From Tetrastigma voinierianum (lineage: Eukaryota; Streptophyta; Magnoliopsida; Vitales; Vitaceae): DNA of 64,000 nucleotides. The stretch lies in assembly GCA_016808115.1 (NCBI GenBank), contig JAEQBH010007412.1, positions 1 to 64,000 of the forward strand, read 5' to 3'. The notes below the pieces were generated by a model, which saw nothing but the letters and a program-made list of their open reading frames with translations, was not told the origin of the DNA and made no database searches. Position 1 is the first letter of the stretch. Every line of letters begins with the position of its first letter. Position numbers and translations under genes: made by a program. This document shows, piece by piece, positions 46,480 to 56,914 of this stretch.

Positions 46480-47880
46480 TTGCCAAAGAATTCCCTGACT
46501 TGGCTCTACCAAATGAAAAGACTTAAAGGTAGTCAGCCATATGCTTTTATGCTCTATTTATTTCTACCATACCGAGATTTAAACCATTGTCATGACTGCA
46601 ATCTTTCTTTGCTCGTTTCTTTAAGCTGTGCTGGTTCCATGGCTTCAAACGCCCATCTTTCATAAAGGTAATCCAAATATGTGCTCTTGCTTCCTTAATC
46701 CGTGCTAGATCTAACATCATTTTTTTGCTTTGCAATATTATTCTTCCTCATTTACTTGGGATAGAGTTCGCACATTCTCTTGGAGAACCATCTTCTTCTC
46801 CACTTAGTTTTCCTTTCCCATTGAGATCAACGAACGAACTACTTGTTGGAAAGAAGTTACGGCCTATGGTAGACCCGGTCAAGTCATGGCCAAGGGATTC
46901 AAAAGGATGGGAAGCATTGATTACTAGGTTGTCCTTGCATTTCATAGGACTTTGGATAGCATTAGGGATTGAGCGGATCATTCATCTTACCATTGTAAAC
47001 ACTTCACTTGACGTGAAGTTCATAAGTGTTTTGCACTACAATTATGGTCTAAGAGTATTAACTCTTTCCTACTCCCTTTCGGCCTTATTTCCATCACATT
47101 GAGAGATATTACCATTCTCACAGGCCTACATATCAAAGGTGTCGATGCACTATGTCTGCTTGATATTCAAGACTCTTTTCTCCTGGCTATAGAGGTTTCC
47201 TCTACCACTCAAACTTCATACTTTGTTGTTATCCAAAAATTGCATGACGTCACTGTGGTTCCATCGACGGATGAGCATGTTAAGTTTCTATGGGTTCTCC
47301 TATGCTAATATGTGTTTTTTTCCAACTCTGGAAAACCAGCCATAGAGTACTTACCATTGGCGAAGACACTTGCTCTAGTCGACATTACGCTTAGCACTCT
47401 TTTTACTCTTGCCTTAATTTATCGTGCCAAGAGTAAATATGTTTCTAATGAGCACCATAAGGTTAGTGGTGCCTTATGTTACACACAAATGTGTCTGAGA
47501 TATTTTCCAAAGCTAACAGAACTACCTCTCTACAAGACTTTTTGGGACTTATGTCGTGTGTATTCTCTATTACGCTTCGATATCTGGTGTCTTTCTTCGG
47601 GATCGGGTAGATCAAGCATTGGTACACTTATTCATGAGGCTTGATTCGTATTATTGTCTCACTGAAACAAAATTCGCTTCATTCGGAGCCATATTTGCAT
47701 GACTTTGAGAGTCCTTTGGCCTCTACTAGTGTCGCTTGTAGAGTACTTATTTCAAGAGGTTGCTTTGCCTTTTCATCTTCAATGTTTGCATCCCCGGCTA
47801 GTCTATAGCCCTACCTTCCTTGTCTTTAGGCCTGACAGTTTGATTTTCACCAGTTCATTCTAGCTTTACCTCCTTTGCCT
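46480..47880 (+). pseudogene. Plant mobile domain (PMD) protein relic
   Basis: Three consecutive open stretches (46725-47102, 47099-47308, 47312-47644) on + read as one decayed protein with the PMD pattern. 46860-46975 has the region KSWPRDSKGWEALITRL then IGLWIALGIERIIHLTI. 47010-47135 has FISVLHYNYGLRVLTLSY ... EITILTGLHIKG. 47330-47560 has KTLALVDITLSTLFTLALIYRA and a GALCYTQMCLRYFPKLTEL segment. PMD occurs in plant regulators and, often, inside Mutator-like and Ty3/gypsy elements (recalled). Here it is antisense to the neighbouring LTR/primer-site sequence on -, so an element-borne PMD is the better reading. Frame changes lie near 47100 and 47310. Confidence 0.65.
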
Positions 47881-47914
47881 TCTACTCAGCTAGACTTGGA
47901 GTTTGCACAGATGT

Positions 47915-48188
47915 TAGACCAGAAATGTTGACTAAAATAGCTTCTATTGCTCTCTAAGACTATTATCTAATCCCCGACAACGATGCTAAAATCTTGTTAG
48001 ACCAGAAATGTGTTGACTAAGTGTGTGTGTGTGTGTGCCAAACTTCTGGCATTGCCACTAAGGACTATTCATTCCCGAAAACGGATTCAAAAACTTGTTT
48101 GAGACCAGATTTGACTAAGTAATTGGCATTGCCACTAAAGACTATTTAGTCTACGACAGCGGCACCAAAATCTACTTGTTGACTCAAT
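47915..48188 (-). repeat. Triplicated primer-binding-site unit (84, 102, 88 bp)
   Basis: Three units start with (T/G)AGACCAGAAATG-type sequence at 47915, 47999 and 48101. Each contains a version of the tRNA-Asp 3'-end sequence used as primer site by Athila/Tat elements on the minus strand: 47971-47988 (14 of 18 bases as the consensus), 48072-48089 (12 of 18) and 48150-48167 (13 of 18). The second unit has a (GT)8-like run at 48019-48038. Each primer-like site is followed by an AAAATCTTGTT-like tail, the usual end of the leader. Confidence 0.65.
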
Positions 48189-49000
48189 ATATAATTTTTT
48201 TCTTCTCTATGGGTAATAATTTGCAATTAAAATTAGCTTTAGTTCTAAACTCATCAAGTAAGTGCACAGTCATACAAGTAATAAAGTGGACAAAATAAGT
48301 TCGGATATCATTCCCATGAGGATTGAATTGAAAATCTAAAGATTAACTACCTCACTAATTCAAAAATTATCACTATTTGAACCATCAAATCTAAAAGATA
48401 TTTATCTTTCTAAAACACTGAAATAAGAGATAAAGAAATTTTAAAATACATATGATTAGAGAGTTTCAAGGACCGAAATAACACTAAGAATGAATCAGTT
48501 ATAACCATCACTCGCAAGTTTCATAAGAAAATATAAAGTGTTGGAGATGAACTTTGGAATTGTTCAAGATCAAGTTAGTATAATATTGGAATTTCTTCTA
48601 ACACCACACATTTCACTCTCCAGCTTACCACACTTCTATCTCTAGGCAATGGGTCTGAAAAGCTACTTGTAAGAATTGATCCTTTTAAGTTCTGACTGTT
48701 TTTCCTTCTCAGTACTTCACAACCATCTCTTAGAACTAGAAATTTCTTGCCCCTATAGACAGGGTAATGCAAGCCCTCTCCAATTTAAGTGGTATCTCGG
48801 CCATCAATTAGACATTCCTCATAATATTATGATCATGCCACTTTTTAGTCTTTATCTTTGTAGATTTTGGTATTATCATAAGCTTCATTTCTCAACTCTT
48901 CCAGTTAATTCATTTGGAATAATCTCTTCTCTTTAGTAACTTTGAGATCATAGTTCAGCTTTCTTTCGATCAAGGCATATAGATGATACCTGCTGCTTCC
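48189..49000 (-). mobile_element. LTR/leader-like sequence of a minus-strand Ty3/gypsy element
   Basis: On the minus strand the last part before the primer-site unit reads CCTCATGGGAATGATATCCG, then TTATTACTTGTATGACTGTG and CACTTACTTGATGAG, the typical end of the Athila/Tat leader or LTR in plants. 48740-48810 matches part of 11880-11945. The border with the integrase relic at about 49040 is not sharp. Whether this is the 3' LTR of the pol relic on its right or the 5' LTR of the segment on its left cannot be settled. Confidence 0.45.
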
Positions 49001-49039
49001 AAATACTAATCAGAGGACATTCCAATATGATTTATAAGG

Positions 49040-49720
49040 GCACATAAAAACCCACAAAGGTATCTAGCCGGGACTGACTAGTCTTTTCCGTCGGGTGCTA
49101 TCGTCTTTTCTAATATTTTTCATTCCTATTGATATTTCAGCTTGTCCACTGGATCGAGGGTGATAAGCCAATCCCATAACACGTCCGATTCCATATATGC
49201 CCATCATTTTTTGCAACAACATTTGTTTAAATGGACTTCATCACTCGATGATTGTCCTCGAGCTCCAAATTCACTCAAAATATTTCTTCAATAAACCCAC
49301 AATCGTGAGCCGCATAATTTCTAGACAAGCTATAACTTCTACCCATTTGGATACATAATCACAAATTTAGGAGAATGTACTGATTTCCAAGTGAGGGTGG
49401 GAAAGGTCCCATAAAATCTATCCCCATACATTAAAAATTTGCAGTACTAGGATCCCTTACAAAGGCATTTCATTCCTTTTGTTTACATTGCCCATTCTCT
49501 GACATCTATCACATTGCTTAACCCATTCGCACGCCTCTAAATAGAGTAGGCCAAAGAAAACTCGATTGAGAATTTTGAGTTGTTCTGTTTTCAGAAAGTG
49601 TCCTCCATATGTTTATGTACACACTTATCAATAATTACACTCAAGCCATCTTCTCCGAACACATCTTTGGATGATTCGACTACCCTCTTCTAAACAATAA
49701 AGGGTCATCCCATATATATA
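49040..49720 (-). pseudogene. Second Athila-like integrase relic
   Basis: On the minus strand 49690-49480 reads an H2C2 zinc region: DKCVH-like then TYGGHF, followed by VFFGLLYLEACEWVKQCDRC and QRMGNVNKRNEMPL. Then comes a damaged core, with FNVWGxxILWDL at about 49445-49400 where the family has the first catalytic Asp. The core C-terminal part (49330-49060) is too shifted to follow, though DDNHR-like and HPST-type traces remain. Same order as the 22-32 kb element, but a different, separately decayed copy. Confidence 0.75.
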
Positions 49721-49879
49721 CTCGTGTCGCTCTCAACTTTCTTTTCTATCAGAATAAATTCAGCGGGCATGATCTCCACAAGCTAAATATCACCATCACA
49801 CGCGACACCAAGGCACTGGATCGACACCAGTAACTGCCACTGTGGAAATTTTCTTCAATTTTTGTCACTCTTTCCTCTA

Positions 49880-50379
49880 CAGTAAGCTTTTCTAATCTTG
49901 ACAAGTGATCAGCTATCACATCATTACCCCCTTATCGCCCGATTTCCAAATCAAATTTCAGAAGCAAAGAAGACTCCACCTAATTAGTTCCCGTTTCGCA
50001 TCTTCTTTGTCACATTAGATACTTAATCGTTGCATGATCGCATGATGACATGGGACCCCAATATATATGGTCTAAATTTTTCAAACCATTGCCGCATCTC
50101 CTTTCTGCTGTCAGCAGTTCTCTGCGTCTCATTGAAGGTTTTATCGGGCATAAGATATGTCTCTCAATGCTCAGCGCTCTTTGTCCCCAATACTAATTCT
50201 ATCAGAGATAGTCACTAGTATCACACATGATTTTCAAACTCTTGTTCTAGTATGGGTGTTGCCATTATGGTAGTTATGAACAACCTGGACTTTATTTCTT
50301 TAAATGCAGACAAGCAAGAGTCATCAAATTCAAACTTTGCATCATTTTCCAATAGTCTGCATAATGGTCTAGAAATTTT
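49880..50379 (-). pseudogene. Second Ty3/gypsy RNase H relic
   Basis: Minus-strand traces of the family pattern lie between RT and integrase: FDSCLSAFKEIKS (about 50330-50290), LVLGTKSAEH and a YLMPDKTFNETQRT segment (about 50190-50110), then SHVIMRS and the LSRLEK-like region near 49900. Catalytic residues cannot be confirmed; frames shift every few tens of codons. Confidence 0.65.
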
Positions 50380-51230
50380 TTAAAAGTCTTTGATAAATCT
50401 TCTATAAAATCTAGCATATCCCAAAAAACTTATAATCCCCTTGACTGTATTAGGTGGAATTAGAGTTTCAATCACAGAAACCTTGGCTTGGTCAACTTCT
50501 AGCTTAGCTGCAAAAATTTTATGTCCTAAGATAATTCCTTCTGTTACCATGAAATGACATTTTTCCCAATTCAGAGCTAAATTCTTTGCCTCGGGCACCT
50601 CGGCACGCCTAAATTTTTTAGGCAATACTCAAAACTGGATCCATAAACCGAGAAGTCACTCATGTACCCCATAGCCTCCTCCACCAAATCTAAGAACATG
50701 GACATCATACACCTTGAAAGGTGGTAGAGCATTACATAATCCAAGTGACATCCTTCTAAAAGCAAAGGTGCCATAAGGACCTGTAAAAGTAGTTTTCTCT
50801 TGGTCATCTTAGGCTATGAAAATTTGATTATAACCAGAATATCCATCAAGAAAACAAAAATGGAAGTGTCTCGCCAACCTATCCAGCATTTTATCAATAA
50901 AGGGCAAAGGATAGTGATCCTTTTTGCGGTCTTGGTGGAGCACTTTTCTCGTAATAAATGCACTCCTCCATCCCGTCATAGCTTCTTATCGAATCAATTC
51001 ATTTTTTCTCATTTATGATGACTATGAACCCTTTTTGGGAACCACATGAACTGGGCTCACCCAAGGGCTATTTGAGATTGCATAGATGAATCCTGCATTT
51101 AGCCATTTCAATACCTTTTTGGGAACCGCATGAACTGGGCTCACCCAAGGGCCGTCGAAGATTGCATAGATGAATCTTGCATTTAGCCATTTCAATACCT
51201 CTTTCTTGACAACTTCTTTCATCATTGTCT
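50380..51230 (-). pseudogene. Second Athila-like reverse transcriptase relic
   Basis: On the minus strand, 51225-51022 holds the opening KWLNAGFIYAI and SPWVSPVHVVPKK, present twice. 50807-50577 holds CMMSMFLDLVEEAMGYMSDFSVYGSSFEYC, in which the second Asp-containing box reads MSDF instead of MDDF, so a catalytic Asp is lost. 50625-50380 holds NLALNWEKCHFMVTEGIILGHKI and VKGIISFLGYARFYRRFIKDF, the thumb and connection region. Between 51020 and 50810 the sequence is shifted but collinear. Confidence 0.9.
51030..51197 (-). repeat. In-frame 84-bp tandem duplication inside RT
   Basis: 51030-51113 and 51114-51197 are direct repeats of 84 bp, exactly 28 codons. Both encode KVLKWLNA-FIYAI---PWVSPVH-VPK on the minus strand. 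They differ at about ten positions. The other RT relic in this window and the family carry one copy. Confidence 0.9.
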
Positions 51231-51831
51231 AGTCTTCTAATGTTCACTGATCTTTTGCATTCTCCTCCAAGAGGATTTTATGCATGCACCAAGGATCGAT
51301 CCATTTCAAGTTCCTACTAACCAAGCTATGGCTTTATATTTTTCCGAGAATTTAATCGCTCAGCCATTTTCTTTGTCAAGTCACCGCTATAATTATTGTG
51401 TCAGGCTCTTTATCTCATAAGAAGATATGTTTTAGATGTTTAGGTAATTCCTTAAGAACGTTTTTCCACTTCTTGTCCTTTCTCTTCACTGCTGATTGAC
51501 TTTTCCTCACTGATTTCTTTTAGACTGAGTACCGTTTCTTTAAATTCAAGATTGGAATTCAGATACTCAACATTAAGAGCCTCAATATACTGGAAATTCA
51601 TCTCATTCCCATTCATTGAATTCCGAATCTTACAATCATAAATCAATTCAGATTGATGGGAACTACTTGTCTACAATCTTACATTCAACATTGTCAAAAT
51701 TAGGTTGTTTCAAGTTCTGATTTAGATTAAAGTGTACTTTTTCATCTCCTACTCTAAGGGTGAGCTCTCTCTCATTTCTTTACATCTATTAAGGTTGCTC
51801 TTATGGCAAGGAACATTCAACAAAGAAGGAC
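51231..51831 (-). pseudogene. Athila-like protease C-terminus and RT spacer, truncated
   Basis: 51646-51452 is an open minus-strand stretch rich in Glu and Ser (LEFKETVLSLKEISEEKS) in the place of the variable spacer between protease and RT. 51810-51670 has ELTLRVGDEKVHFNLNQ, the usual end of Athila protease (a TLRVG...F pattern). Homology ends abruptly at 51831, where the F/R-family LTR begins, so gag and the protease core are missing. Confidence 0.65.
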
Positions 51832-53329
51832 TGATTCGTGCCACTAGTAGGTGATCCTAATAAAACAAAATTTGTATCCTATATTCCTCCTACTGTCGTA
51901 GTCAAGCTACTACAAAGATAAAGGGTCTGTGGTCGAACACTGGGACGGGTTTTCTTCTCAGACAAATGATTTAAGTGAAGTCAAAAAATGTGAATTAAGC
52001 TCGATTTTAAGGTTTGGTAAAAACAGGGGGTGTAATGGTTGGAAAACTCCAAATTTAAATAAAAATAAAATGTAAAATAGAACTCCTTGAAGTCATGGTC
52101 ACTAGTTTAGGGTTCTAAGGCATTCAACATGTCTCTGGTCTTTTTCCTCTCGTGGTTTGGGAGGATAGACATATAGCCATTTCGAAACTGCCTCTTCATT
52201 TGGCATTAAAACCTAAACCCTAAAATTATTTTCTAATGTATAGCATTTACTACCCCTTAATGTTTCAAAACAGCTAAAATCATCATTTGATCTTTAACCC
52301 GGCAGGAGTCATAAATGACAACTAAATGGGCATCATGATCTAACAAGCATCAATCGAATCCTTGAAAGCCTTCGCTAAGCACGCTTTACTTAGGGTACAT
52401 CACAGTGATTCAAACCTAAAATGTGAGATACAGAAACAGAACAAGGGAATAAATGCTTGCGTGAAAAACATGAGGACAATGTTTTTACCTTAAAACATTC
52501 ACTAAAGGGGCCCTCCTCTTCAAGAGAAGAGGGCGACAAACATCCTCCTGAAAGGTCATCCTCGCAGGAGTGTTTGGTAGCCGAGAAAATGAGAGAAAGA
52601 GGAGAGAAGAGCCAAAACTCCAGAACCTAAACAAAAGCTACGCGTGTATTGGAAAGATTGAAAAGTTGTGGTTACAAAGCTATAAGTCGCTTATATAGCC
52701 ATACAAGAGGTGTGAAATACCAAAAATACCAAAAATATAAGATTACAATAGGGACAAAATGGGAATTATACAAAACGAAGTCGTTTGGATCAAAATCAAA
52801 GGGGGGTGAATTTGGCTATGCATAGTGAATTTCGCTTATCACAATAAATTTGCTATCACAATAATAGCGTACAGCGTAAAATTGAATTTTATGCATTGAG
52901 AATCCTTCTCTCGCTATGATAGCGAATTTTCGCCATCATAGCTAAAATATGGCATAGCTTAAAATTCTCGCTAGATTATGAATTTCGCTATGCCATAGCC
53001 GAAATTCATCGCTCCTCATCCCGCGTGGCCATCGCTCTATCGTTCGCTACTATTCCCATCGCACTATTCCATTTCTTCACGCTTGAAATTCTTCATTCCC
53101 GGCCATTAAATTGATAAGACTATATTAAATCGACATAAATCAACCCGACTTTGGTTACGATTGGATGACATGATAATTTGGCTTCCACCTTCAAAATTAA
53201 AAACAAATGCACGTAATTTTGTAAAGTGCACAGGACTCGAACATGTCAATTGCTAATTATAATACTAGTACACAAAAGCGCCAAACCTATTAAAAATAGG
53301 TTCAAAATAGACTGGGGCACTCAATCACA
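51832..53329 (-). mobile_element. Third LTR of the F/R Athila-like family
   Basis: Left end TGATTCGTGCC at 51832 and right end CAATCACA at 53329 match the family termini. The TATA box (52688-52700) and the GCTATGATAGCGAA palindrome cluster (52815-53010) are in the same positions as in the R LTRs. It is flanked on the right by the family's pre-LTR tract, so it is a 3' LTR in minus orientation, lying against the broken pol relic at 51831. Confidence 0.85.
52815..53010. repeat. GCTATGATAGCGAA palindrome cluster, third LTR copy
   Basis: Words of the form TCGCTATGATAGCGAA and GCTATGCCATAGC repeat in both orientations, as in the LTRs at 3971 and 9038 but with different order and number. Confidence 0.75.
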
Positions 53330-54000
53330 CTCCTCAATCCTTACACATCATAGTCCCTTAAAGAATGAAAGAAAGAAAGTAATAGTGTCATATTATAAAA
53401 CTATATAACAAAATAACGCTCACAAAATGGTATTTCAAAAGGTCAGGAATGAGTAATGCCTAACCATAAGAAAAATCTCAATAAAGCCGTGTCCAATGAC
53501 TATCATGAGAGAATGAATGTCATACAAAATTACTATTAAAAAGAGCCTCCTTCGTGAATCAACTTAAACTTCACCAAAATCTGTTTTCTGTTTGATCGCC
53601 TCAACAATAAACCTATTAAACCGCACTCTCCCCCAACCTAGCTAATACTACGACCTAGCATGCTAACCAGCCTAAATAGATCGGGACCCACCTCTTATTC
53701 CACAATTCTTTTCAGGTTTGCAGGTGCAAATGAGGAATCGACCTCACCAAAGTCCATGTAATCTGGGATCTACCGATGACTCCCAACCAATTAAGGCTTA
53801 GCACCAAGTCATAAGGATCTTTCGAACAAGAACTCTTCGTGTTTCACCTCAACTCGAATGATTTCAGACTCCGAAGACCTACAACTTGCTAAACTCCACC
53901 CATCCACACCATGTAATCTAACACTAAGTTTGGTGACTCCCAACAAAGGAAGGTTTAGGGCACTGGCTTTAAAGGCTTTCGCCATATACTCTACCAAGCA
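53330..54000 (-). mobile_element. Pre-LTR internal tract of the third F/R-family copy
   Basis: Collinear with 5638-6310 and, in reverse, with 3800-3970 plus 10690-11159. Contains the same TAGATCGGGACCCACCTC, CCAATTAAGGCTTAG and CTAAACTCCACCCATCCAC segments. It is the uninterrupted reference that shows where R entered F. Homology ends at about 54000; the rest of this copy is missing. Confidence 0.75.
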
Positions 54001-54059
54001 AAAACAAATTATTTGAACATGGATTTTAGCTTAATTTTATTTTATCCGTTAGAAATTAG

Positions 54060-54350
54060 GCAACGATAGCGATTTTAAATCAACCATGACCGGTTTGGCA
54101 GATCGGGATATTATTCCGCCGCCAAAATAAGGCGGGAAGTCATGAGCGCTTGATAGCGACGGATTACCGCCCGCTGCTATATTAGCTACCACTATCAGCT
54201 CTCGCCAAGAGATAGGGGCTGCATCTGATGCATCGATGGATAATATTTCGCTTCAAATTAAGGCGGAAGTTGGCTTACTTATTGGGGTAGCGACGATTAA
54301 TACTCGGTTGTTATATTAGCGATTATCATCGCCTCATCATATATAACTTT
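54060..54350. mobile_element. CACTA-like subterminal sequence (candidate)
   Basis: This is less AT-rich than its surroundings and repeats GATAGCGA, TAGCGACG, AAGGCGG, CCGCCGC and TATTAGC words in both orientations. Such TTAGCGACGG-type subterminal words are typical of plant CACTA (En/Spm) termini (recalled). The terminal CACTA motif and an inverted partner were not found, so this is a fragment at most. Confidence 0.4.
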
Positions 54351-54359
54351 CTTAAGATT

Positions 54360-55158
54360 TTTATTACCTTTAATGAACTGGCTACTAAATTTAGCAAATG
54401 TTTTATACTTATGAATATTGCTTTAATTCAAGAATAAGATGATAAAATGTTCAGATAATTAATATTTTAAAACTATTTAGTTTATATTAATATTATTTTT
54501 CTTCTCATATGTATATAATTATTTCTTTTCCTTATAACAATGGAACTTAATAAAAAGAATTTAAAAATATTATTTATTGAATTAATCATTTAAAATTTGG
54601 TTGCTAACTCGTTTTTGTTACAATGGAAGGAATTATGCTAACTTCTTTGTGTAATGTATTATAATATAGTAGTTATTTTATTTGAGAATAATATTATAAA
54701 ATAACAATTATATAATATAATAAATATGAAAATAATAACAATAAAACATATATAAAATAAATAGAAAAGTATTACTAAAAATAAAATCTTTATTACAAAT
54801 GTAAAATTTTCGAGGATCATATTATTTCTATTTACAAATATAAATAGAAATAATTATACAATACATAAGACCATATTTATATTTTTAATAAAATCTTTTC
54901 ATATTCTTAGGTTTATTTTCTAAACTCGAGATAGGTTCCTGATTGCTTAATATTCTTACCCCACATGGCTCAATGTTTAAAAAATTATGTTATTTTATTT
55001 TTATGTTTTAATGTATAATAATAAATATAAGAGCTTATTTTTTTATAAAATAAATAATAAAAGGTGATATTATTTTATTTATTTATAAAATATATTAATT
55101 GTATGTAATAAAATACTTAAACAAATTTTTAAAAAATAATAATAAATGAGGTAGTATA

Positions 55159-55213
<55 letters not shown>

Positions 55214-56243
55214 GACAAACCCCGCTCATTTAATTTTTTAAATGGGACGAGAATGAAAAATGATTATTATTAAAAAAGCGAGGTTGGAAGGTTCTGTCCC
55301 GTACCAAACTTGCACCTTTTTCTATCCCTAAACATGATTTGAGTTAGTCAATTTATTTGTTATAGATCAATTTATTAGGTCATCTCCAAGAAAAAAAAGT
55401 AAACACTTTGCTTGACTATGAAACTTGTTATCAATTTATCACTTTATTCCCTCAAAAAAAAAAAAAAAAAAGTCACTTTATCATATTTGGTTTAAGGCCC
55501 TAATCTTAATTAACTCTCTAGGTTAGGTAGTTGCCAATTTGACCAACACACCCTTTATACTAAAAGACTAGTCGAGGATATTTATTTACATGTTCTAAAT
55601 AAATATATATGAGAAAATAGCATCAAATATAGAGTTAGAGAAAATAAGACTAGGATTTTTAAAATATACATGTTCTTAAATTTAATATACCTTTAAATAC
55701 TTGGTTTAAAAACTAAATAATCATAAATTTGTGAATTTAATCCTATCATGTTTTTATCTTAAAAAGTATTTTGTGTATTTACATATATTTAAAAAAAATA
55801 ATTACTTTTACCAAAAAATAATAAGGGTATTTATCTTAAAATGAGGTCAAAATTGATCCAGATTGGAACCTCTTTTACCTCATCCTACCTTTTTACCATG
55901 TGAGTCTGGCAAAATTGATGGATAATTAGATTTCATAATTGGCATTTTCAAAAGTCTTTAATAAAATAACTAATTTTAAAAATACTTTATAAGATTTTGT
56001 CCAAAAATAAAATACTTTATAAGATTTTTCCTATCAAACTTAATTCTAAAACAAGTTAACATTTGACCTCAAAAATAATTTTCAGTTTTTATTTTATAAT
56101 TTTCACTTTCTAAATATAAATTTTACTTTTGCTCTCGATTAAGAAAGTATGTTTCGCCCGATTTTTCTGCTACATTTTATGTTAAATTATAATATAATAA
56201 CCATATGTTAATTCACTTTAAATGAATTTTATTCAAATTGTTA

Positions 56244-56246
<3 letters not shown>
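54360..56246. other. AT-rich intergenic DNA
   Basis: No coding relic. Contains an (AT)n tract at 55164-55213 interrupted once by AATA, and A-runs. Nothing else is supported. Confidence 0.5.
55164..55213. repeat. (AT)n microsatellite
   Basis: About 24 AT/TA units with a single phase change near 55190. Confidence 0.95.

Positions 56247-56301
<55 letters not shown>
56247..56301. repeat. (AT)n microsatellite
   Basis: About 27 uninterrupted AT units. Confidence 0.95.
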
Positions 56302-56303
<2 letters not shown>

Positions 56304-56634
56304 CATTAATCTAAATTTATGAGATAATATTTGATCTTATTAATATTTTTAGTAATTTTAAACTCCAAGATCGTCGCCGAAAATATTTTCATATATGAAG
56401 GTAGGGGTAGGGCCCCCATGGGCCCAAATAGGGAGTTATGGAGGCCCAACAGTAGAAGGTTCCAAAAGCAGAAAGTGGGCCCTGTTTTTTCCTTCATATC
56501 TAATGTGTAGGGCCCACGCTTTTGAAAGTACACGCCTGTGATAGAGTTTTGTTTCATAATAATTAATATTGCATTTAAAAAAGATTATTTAAATAGTTTG
56601 AAAATAAATGTCAAAACTACTAGTCACATGGATG

Positions 56635-56765
56635 ATATTTCAATAAAATCTTAGTCAATTACTACGATTTTAAATTTAAATATAAAATTGTAATCACCAA
56701 CTACGATTTTAACTTTAACAAAATTTTAAAATCGTAGTCATTGATTACGATTTTATTGAAATATA
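56635..56765. mobile_element. Fold-back MITE-like inverted repeat (~131 bp)
   Basis: The left arm 56635-56679 (ATATTTCAATAAAATC, then TTAGTCAATTACTACGATTT) is complementary over about 44 bp with few mismatches to the right arm 56721-56765. The loop of about 40 bp itself carries another ACTACGATTTTAA word. The structure fits a small non-autonomous foldback or MITE. A related half-arm, GATTACTATGATTTTAAAATT, occurs at about 57834-57855. No clear target-site duplication was read. Confidence 0.7.
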
Positions 56766-56829
56766 ATCCACTTGATCCAAACATACTAGTTTAAGTATTT
56801 GTTTATTTTTTAAACTATTTTGATAATTT

Positions 56830-56831
<2 letters not shown>

Positions 56832-56909
<78 letters not shown>
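56832..56909. repeat. (AT)n microsatellite
   Basis: About 39 AT units, the longest in the window. Confidence 0.95.
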
Positions 56910-56914
<5 letters not shown>

